64,000 nucleotides of DNA, taken from Denitrovibrio acetiphilus DSM 12809. Its GTDB lineage: Bacteria; Chrysiogenota; Deferribacteres; Deferribacterales; Geovibrionaceae. Made by a program: the position numbers and the translations under genes. The notes under the pieces are model-generated. The model was not told the DNA's origin and made no database searches. It saw only the letters and a list, made by a program, of their open reading frames with translations. Shown here piece by piece: positions 1 to 9,928 of this stretch. Within the stretch, counting starts at the first letter, position 1, and each line of letters starts with the position of its first letter. The stretch spans positions 868,001 to 932,000 of the forward strand of contig NC_013943.1 in the NCBI RefSeq assembly GCF_000025725.1, given 5' to 3'.

Positions 1-1349
1 GATTTGCGATAGTCAAAACCACCCACCATTGCGTATATTTCCCCCGTGGCGGGATTTGCAGAGAGCAGAGCTGACTCAAGGTCAGGTTCCTGCGTCAGTC
101 TGTAATGTTTATTTTCTTCATCCAGAAGTGTTACATATACTATATCGTTTTTATTGAGTATTCTTCTGAAATCGGTATTGCGGTAATAGCTTGATTTGTA
201 AGGTCTTGCCCACCTGTTTTCTTTGATGTAAAGCCGTCCTTCACCGTTAAGGGTGGTCAGCCAGACATCATCCTCTTCTACCTTTGTGACCAGTGCTCTT
301 TCGAAATTCAGCTCTTTCAGATAATTTTTCTGCATCTCCAGCACTTCTTCGAGATGATCGACTTCAGGGTTATACGTTGCTATTTCGCCTCTGAAACCAA
401 GAGCTTCTGACATTTCTATGAGGTTGGCTTTTATGGAGTCTTCAGCTTTTTTCTGCATGTCTAAATCCAGGGTGGTATAAACCAGCAGACCCGCTGTGTC
501 AACATCTTCAACCCCTTCATGCTCTTTAAGGTGGCGGATTACATAGTCAACGAAATATCCGGCAGCCATATTCTTCGGCGGGATCTTATCGATGATAATA
601 TCTTCTTCAAGTGATGTGGTTTTATATTCGTCTTCAGTTATAAAGCCTGTTTCGTACATACGGAAGAGGACGTGGTTTCGTCTCTTTTGTGCTTTATCAG
701 GGTTCAGGTGGGGTGCATATATCCCCGGCGCTTTCGGAACGCCAGCTATCATGGCTTCTTCCGCCAGTGTAAGCTCGCCTACGTGTTTGCCGTAATAGTT
801 AACAGCAGCGGCTTCCACCCCGTACGCCCCCCGTCCGAAATAGACCTGATTAAGATACATCTCAAGTATTTTCTTTTTTGACAGGGCTTTATCAATACGA
901 TATGCAAGTATCGCCTCTTTCACTTTTCTTTTAAGTTTTTTTTCAGGGGTGAGGTAGATGATCTTCACGAGCTGCTGAGTGAGGGTGCTCCCCCCTTCAA
1001 CGACACGTCCAGCCTTAACGTTGGTTATAAAGGCACGGAGAATCCCCATAAGGTCAACCCCCCCGTGTTCATAAAAACGGGCATCTTCGACAGCCACAAC
1101 TGCATTCTGAAGCATCTCCGGGATGTCTTCTATCGGCAGTGGATAGCGTCTTTCAGAGCCAAGCTCTGCTATGGTTTTTCCGTTTCTGTCATATATAATA
1201 GTTGGTCTTTTATACTCATAGTCTTTCAGGTCTTTTATGGAAGGAAGCTCACGGCTTAGTTTATAAATGTAGCCGAAAACACCGCCGGAGATAGCTATAG
1301 TCATTATCACACAGAAGATTATAAAATATTTAAGAACTTTTTTGATCAT
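1..1349 (-). CDS. mrcA: Penicillin-binding protein 1A, N-terminal part (cut by window edge)
   Basis: Bifunctional class A penicillin-binding protein, seen as about 449 N-terminal codons; the rest lies beyond base 1. It polymerises and cross-links peptidoglycan from the outer face of the inner membrane. Residues ~5-28 form a hydrophobic membrane anchor. The GT51 transglycosylase motifs follow: VAVEDARFYEHGG with the catalytic Glu, EGGSTLTQQLVK, and LNQVYFGRGAYGVEAA. After these comes the linker/OB region, and a stretch near the window edge (SALLSANPATGEIYAMVGG) that precedes the transpeptidase domain. The transpeptidase Ser and KTG motifs are not in view. The ATG at 1349 is preceded by an AAGG ribosome site. 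The gene begins 40 bases after uvrB stops, so it is probably the last gene of selA-selB-uvrB-PBP1A. Confidence 0.93.
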   Translation of the reverse strand, partial: MIKKVLKYFIIFCVIMTIAISGGVFGYIYKLSRELPSIKDLKDYEYKRPTIIYDRNGKTIAELGSERRYPLPIEDIPEMLQNAVVAVEDARFYEHGGVDLMGILRAFITNVKAGRVVEGGSTLTQQLVKIIYLTPEKKLKRKVKEAILAYRIDKALSKKKILEMYLNQVYFGRGAYGVEAAAVNYYGKHVGELTLAEEAMIAGVPKAPGIYAPHLNPDKAQKRRNHVLFRMYETGFITEDEYKTTSLEEDIIIDKIPPKNMAAGYFVDYVIRHLKEHEGVEDVDTAGLLVYTTLDLDMQKKAEDSIKANLIEMSEALGFRGEIATYNPEVDHLEEVLEMQKNYLKELNFERALVTKVEEDDVWLTTLNGEGRLYIKENRWARPYKSSYYRNTDFRRILNKNDIVYVTLLDEENKHYRLTQEPDLESALLSANPATGEIYAMVGGFDYRK

Positions 1350-1389
1350 TACTTTACCTTTATGAAGACCGCCCGTCTGAGCGGATTAT

Positions 1390-3366
1390 TTATTTTTTGC
1401 CGGAAGTATATTCAAAGAGCATGTCGCGTACCCGTGCCGCTTTTTCAAACTCAAGGTTCTGGGCATGTTCCTGCATAAGTTTTTTCAGGGCTTCGATGTC
1501 CGCTTCACGGCGTCCCGATAATGTTATACCTATATCATCATTAATATCAACTGTTACGTAGTCTTTTTCGTAAATTGATTCGAGTATGTTGCTTATCTCA
1601 TTTTTAATTGTTTGCGGAGTTATGCCGTGCTCTTTGTTATATAGGAGCTGTTTTTCCCGCCTGCGTTTTGTTTCGTCCAGTGCTGACTGCATGGAGCGGG
1701 TTATCTTTTCAGCGTAGAATATCGCACGTCCGTTAACATTCCTTGCTGCACGTCCGATGGTCTGTATGAGCGATTTTTCAGAGCGCAGAAATCCCTCTTT
1801 GTCAGCATCAAGGACAGCGACAAGGCTTACCTCCGGAATATCCAGCCCCTCACGCAGAAGGTTTATCCCCACCAGAACATCAAATTCTCCCAGCCGAAGC
1901 TGTTTGAGGATGCGGATGCGCTCAAGGGTATCTATCTCTGAATGAAGGTATTTTATTCTCACGCCCATGTCGTCGTAATATTTGGTAAGCTCCTCTGACA
2001 TCCGTTTGGTCAGGGTGGTGACGAGGACGCGTTCACCTTTTTCTGCTGTTTTGCGTATTTCGTTATAGAGATCGTCAACCTGATTTCTGGATGGACGAAC
2101 CTCAATAGGCGGATCCATAAGCCCTGTGGGGCGGATAATCTGTTCAGCAAGAAGCCCCATTGATTCTTTTAATTCGAAATCGTCAGGTGTTGCGGAGACG
2201 TACATTATGCGGTTAACACGCTCACGGAACTCTTCAAACTTGAGCGGTCTGTTGTCCAGAGCCGCAGGCAGGCGGAAACCGTATTCCACCAGTGTTGTCT
2301 TTCTGCTCCTGTCGCCGTTATACATCCCTTTGATCTGCGGAATTGTCATGTGGGATTCGTCCACAATGACGAGGGCATCTTTGGGAAGGTAGCTGAGAAG
2401 GGTAGGAGGTGTGTCACCGGGCTGTCTGTTTTCAAGTATCCGTGAATAGTTTTCTACACCGTTGCAGTATCCGGTTTCCAGCATCATTTCTATATCGAAC
2501 ATAGTTCTCTGGGTTAGCCGTTGCGCTTCCAGCAGTTTGTTCTGATTTTCAAATTCTGTACATCGCTGTGCCAGCTCTCTCTTAATAATAGAGACAGCAT
2601 CTTCAATGGTTGTGCTGGTGGTGACATAGTGGGTATTCGGGTATATTGCAACTTTCGGTCGTTCTTTAATGGTTTTGCCTGTTAAGGGGTCAAATTCGCT
2701 TATTCTGTCCACTTCGTCGCCGTAGAATTCAATCCGGTAGGCAAGGTCGTCTTCGTGAGCAGGGAAAACTTCCAGAGTATCCCCTTTAACGCGGTATGTG
2801 CCGCGGTGAAAGTCGTATTCGTTTCTCTCATATTGTATTTCAACAAGTTTTTTGAGAACAGTCTCCATTTCAACATCTTCATTTACTTCAAGGTGTACAA
2901 GCATCCCGTGGTAAGCTTCCGGTGAACCGAGACCGTAAATGCAGGAAACAGAGGCAACAATCAGAACGTCACGTCTTTCAAGAAGGCTTCTTGTGGCTGA
3001 GTGACGCAGTTTATCAATATCCTCGTTTATAGAGGAGTCCTTTTCTATGAAAGTATCTGTCTGAGGTTTATATGCTTCCGGCTGGTAATAGTCGTAATAA
3101 CTGACGAAATATTCCACAGCATTGTTAGGAAAAAACTTCTTAAATTCACCATACAGCTGTGCAGCAAGAGTTTTGTTATGAGCTATGACAAGGGTTGGAA
3201 CATTAAGCTGCTGCACAACATTTGCCATAGTATAGGTTTTACCGGAGCCTGTTACACCGAGCAGAACCTGCGCATTTTCGCCGGATTGATAGTTTGCCAC
3301 AAGCTGACGGATTGCTTCCGGCTGGTCGCCTGCGGGTTGGTAGTCGGACACAAGTTCAAAACTCAT
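1390..3366 (-). CDS. uvrB: Excinuclease ABC subunit B (UvrB)
   Basis: UvrB, the DNA-damage verification helicase of nucleotide excision repair, which is loaded by UvrA and then recruits UvrC. The 658 residues match the family length. Visible are Walker A GVTGSGKT (37-44), the beta-hairpin region with [10 protein letters not shown] (~90-100) that probes the damaged strand, VIVDESH of the DEAD-type Walker B, the SATP helicase motif, a QTIGRAARN motif VI, and a C-terminal UVR motif ([13 protein letters not shown]) that binds UvrC. The ATG lies one base after the selB stop and has no clear Shine-Dalgarno sequence, so translation is probably coupled to selB. Linkage to selenocysteine genes does not suggest a functional tie. 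Confidence 0.98.
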   Translation of the reverse strand: MSFELVSDYQPAGDQPEAIRQLVANYQSGENAQVLLGVTGSGKTYTMANVVQQLNVPTLVIAHNKTLAAQLYGEFKKFFPNNAVEYFVSYYDYYQPEAYKPQTDTFIEKDSSINEDIDKLRHSATRSLLERRDVLIVASVSCIYGLGSPEAYHGMLVHLEVNEDVEMETVLKKLVEIQYERNEYDFHRGTYRVKGDTLEVFPAHEDDLAYRIEFYGDEVDRISEFDPLTGKTIKERPKVAIYPNTHYVTTSTTIEDAVSIIKRELAQRCTEFENQNKLLEAQRLTQRTMFDIEMMLETGYCNGVENYSRILENRQPGDTPPTLLSYLPKDALVIVDESHMTIPQIKGMYNGDRSRKTTLVEYGFRLPAALDNRPLKFEEFRERVNRIMYVSATPDDFELKESMGLLAEQIIRPTGLMDPPIEVRPSRNQVDDLYNEIRKTAEKGERVLVTTLTKRMSEELTKYYDDMGVRIKYLHSEIDTLERIRILKQLRLGEFDVLVGINLLREGLDIPEVSLVAVLDADKEGFLRSEKSLIQTIGRAARNVNGRAIFYAEKITRSMQSALDETKRRREKQLLYNKEHGITPQTIKNEISNILESIYEKDYVTVDINDDIGITLSGRREADIEALKKLMQEHAQNLEFEKAARVRDMLFEYTSGKK

Positions 3367-3367
3367 A

Positions 3368-5221
3368 TCATTTGATTTTTAACATCCTTTTATTATCTTT
3401 ATTAACAAAGAGTCCTGTCTTATCGAGCTGTTCCATAAGGGGAACCAAAAGCTTTCTGGGCAGACCAAAGTGGTTTTTCATCGCAGTAAGATCAACATGA
3501 CCGTTCTTTTTACATTCAAAAGACGCTTTTTCGATAAAAGAGTTCAGAAGTTCCATTGTGACATGATTGTTTCCTTCAATATTTTTTGCAAGACTTCTGT
3601 TGCAGAGATAGTGAAGGCATTTCTGTACCTGATTAACCGGAATATTCATTTTTTCTGAGAGCAGCGTACTGTTTGACATGAGCGGGTCGGATTTCATCTG
3701 GTTCAGTACGGATATAGCCAGCTCCTCGAAGGGGTCTTTCTCCCTCTTTTTCAAGGTTTGTCCGTCAAATATATAGTCCTGTTTCTGCGCTCTCTCTATT
3801 ATGCGGTTTATTATATCAAAACGCACAGGGTCCGGGAGCTGTTCGCATGTATGCTGAATCTTGCTGATGGCAAGAACTCCTTTTTTATTAAGGGATTGTA
3901 TCGTATTTTCGACAAAAGTCTCCAGATTTCTGCTGTCCAGAATAAAACCCTGAAAGTTGGCTATGTTTAGTTGAGCCAGTTTCATTGCAAGCTCATTGCG
4001 TATCAGACCGGAAAATTGTATCGGCTCAGGGAGTTTGATCCCGCAGTGGAAAATCTCAACTGCTTTTTTAAGAGCGTTGTCATAGTCGTGAACGCTGAGG
4101 TAATTGAGTATTTCGCCGGCAAATTTCCTGTCGGGGAATGTTTCCTCTATACCCAGTACCCTGCCTCCGGCAATACTCATCTGCGGGCTTGCAGACCTGA
4201 TAATGAGTGGTTCGTCAAAATATGGAATGACCGGTCTGTCAAGTCTTATAAAACAGTTGGCTCTTTCGCCTGCTGCGAGTTTCTTATTGTCATAAAAGAG
4301 GAGCTTCCCTTCGCAGGAGAGTGCGCCAATGTATATGGAATATGTTTTGTTGTGCCTGAGGGATACTTTTTCATGAAGCCCTTCGAACACAGTGATATTT
4401 GCGAAAATACCTCTTGTGGAAATTATATTTTTGTTGTCACTGAGGATATCGCCGCGGTTAACATCATCTATGGAAAAGTCAGGAAGGTTGATGGCTGTTC
4501 TTTCCCCTGCGACAGACTTTTTCACTGTCTTGTCGTGGACTTGTATTGCTTTAATCCTCGCGGCTTTCATGTTTCTGATATTGAAAAGCAGTGTATCCGG
4601 TGCAACCTGCCCAAACAGCGATGTGCCTGTAACTACTGTTCCGCTCCCTTTAATGGAAAATACACGGTCAGCACGAACAACATAGCACCTTTTCTGAATC
4701 TTCTGATGTATTTTCGTAGAGCATCTGCCGATTGCCTCTCTTAACTTTTCAATAGATTTCTGATCATTTATATTCGTATGCACTATGTCGCTTATTTTTA
4801 TGGCGCATGCAGCGAACAGTTTTCGGACGCCATTTTCGGCGGATTGTATCTGCTCCGGAGATGCGATATCTGTCTTTGTCAGAGCGACGACACAGTAGCG
4901 CACGCCTATTGTCCGTATGATGTTGTAATGCTCAATGGTCTGCTGACGTACCCCTTCTCTGCTGTCCACACAAAATAATACGGAGTCAAACCCAACAGAG
5001 CCTGCAATCATTGTTTTGATGAGTCCTTCGTGCCCCGGCACGTCAACGAATGATATATTTGCCTGTTCCGTTTCCATACCTGCAAAGCCAAGCTCTATGG
5101 TTATCCCTTTCTCTTTTTCAGCTTTGAGTCTGTCAGGGTCTTTGCCTGTGAGGGCAAGTACAAGGGATGATTTACCGTGGTCTATGTGTCCGGCAGTTCC
5201 GAAAATTAAACTTTTTTTCAT
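3368..5221 (-). CDS. selB: Selenocysteine-specific elongation factor SelB
   Basis: SelB is the EF-Tu-like GTPase that carries Sec-tRNA(Sec) to the ribosome and recognises the SECIS hairpin of selenoprotein mRNAs. The 617-residue protein begins [19 protein letters not shown], which contains the G1 loop. The G3 motif DVPGHE and a G4-like TKTD follow. Next come EF-Tu-like beta-barrel domains (with [10 protein letters not shown]), then a C-terminal half with winged-helix character that matches the SECIS-binding region. An in-frame start 8 codons upstream (5245) is possible. The ATG at 5221 is preferred because GGAGG sits about 8 bases before it and it forms an ATGA overlap with the selA stop. No selenoprotein gene or selC was identified in this window. 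Confidence 0.97.
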   Translation of the reverse strand: MKKSLIFGTAGHIDHGKSSLVLALTGKDPDRLKAEKEKGITIELGFAGMETEQANISFVDVPGHEGLIKTMIAGSVGFDSVLFCVDSREGVRQQTIEHYNIIRTIGVRYCVVALTKTDIASPEQIQSAENGVRKLFAACAIKISDIVHTNINDQKSIEKLREAIGRCSTKIHQKIQKRCYVVRADRVFSIKGSGTVVTGTSLFGQVAPDTLLFNIRNMKAARIKAIQVHDKTVKKSVAGERTAINLPDFSIDDVNRGDILSDNKNIISTRGIFANITVFEGLHEKVSLRHNKTYSIYIGALSCEGKLLFYDNKKLAAGERANCFIRLDRPVIPYFDEPLIIRSASPQMSIAGGRVLGIEETFPDRKFAGEILNYLSVHDYDNALKKAVEIFHCGIKLPEPIQFSGLIRNELAMKLAQLNIANFQGFILDSRNLETFVENTIQSLNKKGVLAISKIQHTCEQLPDPVRFDIINRIIERAQKQDYIFDGQTLKKREKDPFEELAISVLNQMKSDPLMSNSTLLSEKMNIPVNQVQKCLHYLCNRSLAKNIEGNNHVTMELLNSFIEKASFECKKNGHVDLTAMKNHFGLPRKLLVPLMEQLDKTGLFVNKDNKRMLKIK

Positions 5222-6570
5222 ACCGCACCCTCCACAGCTTCGCATACAATTGTATATTCCTGTTCATCGATTGTACGTATGTCCAGAACAACCTTATCAT
5301 CTATTATTCTTGCCACAACAGGTGTTGCTGCGTTTCTTAAGCATTTATCAACAGCAGAAGACCGTTTACCTGAGTGTACTATTATACCGTATGAGTCCTG
5401 TTCAGCAAGAGGGCAGCTCCCTCCGCCGACAGTTGATTTTATCTTTATGATTGTAGTTTTGCAGGATAGCATAGAAACGAGTTTTTCGGCTCTTTTGAAA
5501 AGGCTTTCAGGGGGTTCGGTGAGCATTCTGTTTACAGGCAGTTCGTTGTCGTTTCTTTCGAGATATTTCCTGAATGTTCCCTGAAGGACAGCAAGTGTCA
5601 GTTTGTCCACCCGCAGCATTCTCATGAGAGGGTTTTTCTTTATCTTTTTTATCAGGTCTTTCTTACCGGCTATGATCCCAGCCTGACATCCGCCGAGCAT
5701 CTTGTCTCCGCTGAAGGAGACTATATCAATACCCTTTGAAATAACTTCGGGTATGGTCTGATCTCCACAGACGCTTTCAGGAATGATTTTTCTGAAAAGA
5801 CCGCTGCCTGCATCGTAATATGATATGACTCCCTGATGTTTCGCCTCTCTGGCTATTTCATCAAGAGATGTTTCTTCTGAAAAACCGACTATTTCATAGT
5901 TACTCTTATGTACTTTCATAAACATTGCAGTCTTGCTGGAAACGGAGCCTGCATAATCTGAAATACGTGTTTTGTTTGTGCTGCCTACTTCCACCAGCTT
6001 TGCACCGCTTCTGCTCATAACATCGGGCACACGGAATGATCCGCCTATTTCAACCAGCTCACCCCTGCTGACTGCGACCTCTTTATTCCGGGCAAGAGTA
6101 TTCAGGATGATGAATACTGCCGATGCATTATTATTTACAACAATTGCATCTTCTGCTCCTGTGAGTTCACATAGGTACTGTGCTGTATGGTGATATCTGT
6201 CCCCGCGCTTCCCATTGGCGACATCATACTCAAGGTTAGAGTATCCGGAAGAAATCTCTATCGCCTCTTCAAGGACGGATTTATCTATGGGGGAGCGCCC
6301 AAGGTTTGTGTGTATGGGGACGCCTGTGGCGTTGATAACTTTATGAAGTGTCCCTCTGGTCAGTTTATGATATTCTGATTTAACTTCTTGAATTATTATT
6401 TGTAAATCAGGCACTTCGGTATCTTTGTCGATTATATCACAGCGTATATTCTCCAGCACGTTCCTTGCTGCTTTCTTCAGGAGAACGGAGTTCAGACCGG
6501 TAAATTCTGGTGCAGATGCCAGCTTGTCTATCTGAGGAAGTTTCCGCAATTTTTCATTATTGTTATTCAT
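5218..6570 (-). CDS. selA: L-seryl-tRNA(Sec) selenium transferase SelA
   Basis: PLP enzyme that converts Ser-tRNA(Sec) to Sec-tRNA(Sec) using selenophosphate. The 450 residues match bacterial SelA. The N-terminal region has the typical LPQIDKL segment, followed by INATGVPIHTNLGRSP and the fold-type I PLP core. The likely Schiff-base lysine is K290 in SFSGDKMLGGCQAG. It overlaps selB by an ATGA junction, giving the usual selAB pair. Selenophosphate synthetase and tRNA(Sec) must be encoded elsewhere. The presence of selA and selB predicts that some TGA codons in this genome are read as selenocysteine. Confidence 0.98.
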   Translation of the reverse strand: MNNNNEKLRKLPQIDKLASAPEFTGLNSVLLKKAARNVLENIRCDIIDKDTEVPDLQIIIQEVKSEYHKLTRGTLHKVINATGVPIHTNLGRSPIDKSVLEEAIEISSGYSNLEYDVANGKRGDRYHHTAQYLCELTGAEDAIVVNNNASAVFIILNTLARNKEVAVSRGELVEIGGSFRVPDVMSRSGAKLVEVGSTNKTRISDYAGSVSSKTAMFMKVHKSNYEIVGFSEETSLDEIAREAKHQGVISYYDAGSGLFRKIIPESVCGDQTIPEVISKGIDIVSFSGDKMLGGCQAGIIAGKKDLIKKIKKNPLMRMLRVDKLTLAVLQGTFRKYLERNDNELPVNRMLTEPPESLFKRAEKLVSMLSCKTTIIKIKSTVGGGSCPLAEQDSYGIIVHSGKRSSAVDKCLRNAATPVVARIIDDKVVLDIRTIDEQEYTIVCEAVEGAV

Positions 6571-6732
6571 AATATATACCTATTGAGTTGTCGAGTTTAC
6601 TACACTCCGGCATAATTGACAAATTGCTTTTACAAAGTATTGAATTTGCACTGTGAACTATGAACAAATATATTAACTTGAGATTAAATTATTTAATTAT
6701 TATTTGATTAAGTCAACGCTATGAAATCTTTG

Positions 6733-6784
6733 TTGACTTGAGGAATTTCTTTGACTAACTTGGTAGTAATTTATTACTACGGAG
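6733..6784 (+). promoter_or_regulatory. Promoter and perfect inverted repeat upstream of chemoreceptor gene
   Basis: TTGACT (6733-6738), a 17-base spacer and TAACTT (6756-6761) form a plausible sigma-70 promoter. A perfect inverted repeat GTAGTAA-TTTA-TTACTAC (6763-6780) starts two bases after the -10 box, covers the predicted transcription start and ends just before the GGAG ribosome site (6781-6784). It could be an operator or a 5' mRNA hairpin. Confidence 0.45.
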
Positions 6785-6792
6785 AAACAATT

Positions 6793-8565
6793 ATGAAAGT
6801 GTTAGACATGAGGAAGATGAGTATCTCCATTCAGGTGCTTGTCCCGACACTGATTGTTCTTATCTTTGTATTTGCAGTTATTTTCTTTGTGACACAGAGA
6901 GCAAACACAAAAATCGCAGAAACAATTTCTAATAAAAGATCCAGTGAAATGCTGAGAGTGCTTGAATATGTCGTAAATGCAGACATTGCTGAAGAGGGGG
7001 CAGTGGGAGATGTTTATGATGATATTCAGAAGTTTGTTTCCAGTATGCCTCTGGGCGAAAATGGCTATTTTTTTATTATGGATGTAAAGGGGAATCTTCT
7101 CTATCACATTAACAGTAAAATGAAAGGTGAGAATATCGCCGGTTATGATTTTGTAAAAACCATGCTCAATACCACTGAAGGGGACATTATCTATGACTTT
7201 AAAGGTAAAACAAAATGTGTCTCTTTTAAACATCTTAATTCTAAAGGGTGGGTGATTGCAGCAGGTTATGAAGTAAATGAACTTTACGCTCCTTTCAGGC
7301 AGGTTGAAAAGATAATACTCGGACTTTGTCTCTCCGGGCTGTTTGTGTTGAGCGTTATGCTTATATTCATCATTAAAATGCTCCAGCGTAATATAAAACA
7401 CACTCTGGATTCATTTATAGAAGTTGCCAAAGGCAACCTGACACGCCAGGGGAAAGGTAAAAAACTTGTTTCATGCTGGGAGGCAGTTGACTGTCACGAC
7501 AAAAATTGCTCTGCATATGGTGTCGAAGGGCTGCCTTGTCACCTTACTGTTGGAAGTGAAGCACCGAATTTCAACCTCCCTGTGGAATGCACACGCCTTA
7601 CCGATGGCACACACAACAATTGCAAAGAGTGTGATTACTATACAGGGCATCTGCGGAATAGCAACGAACTGCTGGAGATGGACAGTTATAAAGAGTCTAT
7701 GATATTTAAGCTTACCAAGTCCCTTATGGATATTAAAGAGACTGCTGATAAACTGAATACAGGCTCAGGGATACTTTCAAGCTCAACAGAAGAGCTGAGT
7801 GCAAATGTTTTACAGCAGAATCAGGAAGTCAGCCAGATTAACACTGCAATGGAGCAGATTAATGCAGGAGTGGAGGATGTTGCGCAGAAGGTAACTGAAA
7901 CAGAAACACTGGCTTCTGACAGCCGGTCATATGCCGAAGAGTCAGAAAAAAATACCCTTGCTGCAAAAAACATGATCGGTGATGTCGTCTCGTCCAGCTC
8001 AGTTCTTATAGAAAACATAAATATATTAAAAGAAAATTCTGAGTCCATGAACAGCATTCTGGGGCTGATAAACGATATTGCAGATCAGACAAATCTGCTC
8101 TCTCTGAACGCTGCTATTGAGGCTGCCAGGGCAGGTGATGCAGGCAGAGGATTTGCTGTTGTGGCAGATGAAGTTAGAAAACTTGCCGAAAGGACTGTTG
8201 ATTCTGTTAAAGAAATCTCAGGCATTATTAACCAGAATAATCAGACAGTTGATAAAGCTGTTAAAGATGTTCAGGGGAATATCGCCCAGATATCAGGGGT
8301 GGCGGATTTTATGGAAAAACTGAACGAATCATCAATTCTGACAAAAAATAATGCAGAAACTACCGCTGATAATATTTCTCAGGTTGCAGCAGCTATACAA
8401 CAGCAGGCAGCAGCAATAGCACAGATGGAGAATGCTATTAATCAGGTTTCAGTCGGGGTTGCGGAGATAGCTTCTGCTACGGAAGTTTTATCTGAGATGA
8501 GCTCGGATCTTAAAGATGACGGTGAAATACTCGAAGGTGAAGTTGATAAGTATAATTTTGATTAG
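6793..8565 (+). CDS. Methyl-accepting chemotaxis protein with Cache sensor and cysteine-rich insert
   Basis: Membrane chemoreceptor of 590 residues. The order is TM1 (~12-33), a periplasmic single-Cache-like domain (~45-165, with [18 protein letters not shown] and [17 protein letters not shown]), TM2 (~174-196), a short HAMP-like stretch, a cysteine-rich segment, and the signalling domain. The signalling tip is [21 protein letters not shown]...[18 protein letters not shown]. The cysteine-rich segment starts [13 protein letters not shown] and carries seven Cys at about 228, 234, 239, 249, 266, 277 and 280. This resembles the CW-type cytoplasmic cysteine motif seen in some receptors and suggests metal or redox sensing. 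The ATG at 6793 has GGAG 8 bases upstream; an in-frame start at 6751 lacks one. No CheR-binding C-terminal pentapeptide is evident. Confidence 0.95.
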   Translation: MKVLDMRKMSISIQVLVPTLIVLIFVFAVIFFVTQRANTKIAETISNKRSSEMLRVLEYVVNADIAEEGAVGDVYDDIQKFVSSMPLGENGYFFIMDVKGNLLYHINSKMKGENIAGYDFVKTMLNTTEGDIIYDFKGKTKCVSFKHLNSKGWVIAAGYEVNELYAPFRQVEKIILGLCLSGLFVLSVMLIFIIKMLQRNIKHTLDSFIEVAKGNLTRQGKGKKLVSCWEAVDCHDKNCSAYGVEGLPCHLTVGSEAPNFNLPVECTRLTDGTHNNCKECDYYTGHLRNSNELLEMDSYKESMIFKLTKSLMDIKETADKLNTGSGILSSSTEELSANVLQQNQEVSQINTAMEQINAGVEDVAQKVTETETLASDSRSYAEESEKNTLAAKNMIGDVVSSSSVLIENINILKENSESMNSILGLINDIADQTNLLSLNAAIEAARAGDAGRGFAVVADEVRKLAERTVDSVKEISGIINQNNQTVDKAVKDVQGNIAQISGVADFMEKLNESSILTKNNAETTADNISQVAAAIQQQAAAIAQMENAINQVSVGVAEIASATEVLSEMSSDLKDDGEILEGEVDKYNFD

Positions 8566-8602
8566 AGTGTTGTAATATAAAATAAATTTGATGGCATCAA
8601 AC

Positions 8603-8691
8603 CGTCATTGCGAGGAGCATTGTGACGAAGCAATCTGAATATGCATAGTGTCGCTGCCGCTGTAAGATTGCTTTACTCCGTTCGCAATGAC
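8603..8691. repeat. Dispersed palindromic repeat, copy 1
   Basis: About 89 bases bounded by CGTCATTGCGAGGAGCATTG and the imperfect complement CGTTCGCAATGAC. The inner arms are GAAGCAATCT and AGATTGCTT. It is the same family as the tandem array at 17306-17690, in the opposite orientation, and as a degenerate copy at 38521. It lies between the chemoreceptor stop and its terminator. The CATTGCGAGG...GAAGCAATC type is a widespread noncoding palindrome in bacteria. Confidence 0.8.
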
Positions 8692-8715
8692 TTTTGCAAT
8701 ATTTATAAATAGTTT

Positions 8716-8745
8716 AAGATCGGCAGAAATGCCGGTCTTTTTTTT
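8716..8745 (+). terminator. Rho-independent terminator after chemoreceptor gene
   Basis: AAGATCGGCA-GAAA-TGCCGGTCTT forms a ten-pair stem (one G-T pair) with a four-base loop, followed by a run of T. Confidence 0.88.
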
Positions 8746-8816
8746 GTTTCAAAATAATAACCTTAAAGGTATGTTTAATATATGTTCCTGAGAGATGTAT
8801 AGAAGGAGAATAAAAA

Positions 8817-9917
8817 ATGTATCAGATAGATGAAAAACAGATGAACGCTGACCTTAAAGAGCTTTATAATCGTGCAGAACCCTCTGGAGAGGAGTATGAA
8901 ACATCAAAATACGTAAAAAGCCGTCTGGAGAGTATGGGGCTTTCATATAAAGAGGCGTTTGTTACCGGTCTTTTCGGTACGCTTGATGTCGGCGCTGCAA
9001 GAACAATAGCCATTAGAGCTGATATGGATGCGCTCCCTTATGATGAGGAGGGAGGAGAATACCGTCATCTTTGCGGGCATCATGCTAATATGACAACTTT
9101 GTTGACAATACTTGAAACTCTGGTTAAAGTTAAAGCTAAACTAAATGTGAATGTAAGGTATATCTTTCAGCCAGCTGAAGAAACCGTTAACGGATCCGTG
9201 AAGATGATTGAAGCAGGATGTATGGAAGGGGTGGACGAAATTTTTGCCACTCATACTCAGCCACATGTCGAGTTTGGTAAAGCAGCCCTTTTGGAAGGGC
9301 CTGCAATGGCTGGTGCCAATCACTTTGATGTAGTTTTAAAGGGTATGTCGACTCACGCAGCAATGCCTCATATGGGGACAGATACCGTTACTGCGGCTGC
9401 AGAATATATAATAGGATGCCAGACGATACTTACACGTAAGAAAAGCCCTATACTTAACGGACTTATCTCGTTTGGTGCTGTCAACGGCGGTTTTGCGGCA
9501 AATATTCTTCCGGAGGAAGTCCGACTGAAAGGGACTTTCCGTTTTTTTGACAACAGTGTCCAGAAGCTTATTGAGCATGGAATGCGTGTAAGACTTAAAA
9601 ATATTGAATATTTCTACGGGGTAAAAGGTGAGTTAGCTGTCCACGAAGGGACGCCGCCCGTGATTTGCGACAGAGAAATAACAGAAAAACTAAGAAACAT
9701 AGCAGAGGCAAAAGGGATAGCCCTTGGAAGCCACGAAAAAGAGATGGGGGGAGAGGATTTTGCATTTTATCTTGAGCTTGCCCCCGGAGCTTTTATATGG
9801 CAGGGCTCCAGACAGGGGGAGAGCCACCCGCCCCTCCACAATAAAGCGTACACTGTTCCCGAAGGGGCAACCCTTCCGGCTGTCAGGCTTCTTGTGGAAT
9901 ATATATTGTCTCACTAA
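8817..9917 (+). CDS. M20-family metallo-amidohydrolase
   Basis: Cytosolic zinc-type amidohydrolase of the M20D group (hippurate / N-acyl-amino-acid hydrolases), 366 residues. Visible motifs are RADMDALP (~68-74), the metal motif written here LCGHHAN (C86, H88), QPAEE (~122-126), an MSTHAAMPH dimerisation-region His, and the C-terminal GGEDFAFY. Family members usually read CGHD at the first metal site, whereas this protein has CGHH. The acyl-amino-acid substrate cannot be read from sequence. A clear AAGGAG ribosome site precedes the ATG. The next gene, dprA, begins 11 bases later, so the amidohydrolase may share its transcript. Confidence 0.9.
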   Translation: MYQIDEKQMNADLKELYNRAEPSGEEYETSKYVKSRLESMGLSYKEAFVTGLFGTLDVGAARTIAIRADMDALPYDEEGGEYRHLCGHHANMTTLLTILETLVKVKAKLNVNVRYIFQPAEETVNGSVKMIEAGCMEGVDEIFATHTQPHVEFGKAALLEGPAMAGANHFDVVLKGMSTHAAMPHMGTDTVTAAAEYIIGCQTILTRKKSPILNGLISFGAVNGGFAANILPEEVRLKGTFRFFDNSVQKLIEHGMRVRLKNIEYFYGVKGELAVHEGTPPVICDREITEKLRNIAEAKGIALGSHEKEMGGEDFAFYLELAPGAFIWQGSRQGESHPPLHNKAYTVPEGATLPAVRLLVEYILSH

Positions 9918-9928
9918 CCGGAGAGGAT

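Noticed and set aside
3971-4744. 257-codon plus-strand frame opposite selB
   Set aside because: Antisense to a complete selB gene, with cysteine-rich low-plausibility composition and no start signals.
3368-6570. tRNA(Sec) gene selC or a selenoprotein near selAB
   Set aside because: No long-variable-arm tRNA and no in-frame TGA inside a recognised protein family were found in the window.
6706-6718. FNR-like half-sites (TTGATTAAGTCAA)
   Set aside because: The spacing between half-sites does not match the FNR consensus (TTGAT-N4-ATCAA), and the Crp/Fnr protein in the window lacks Fe-S cysteines.
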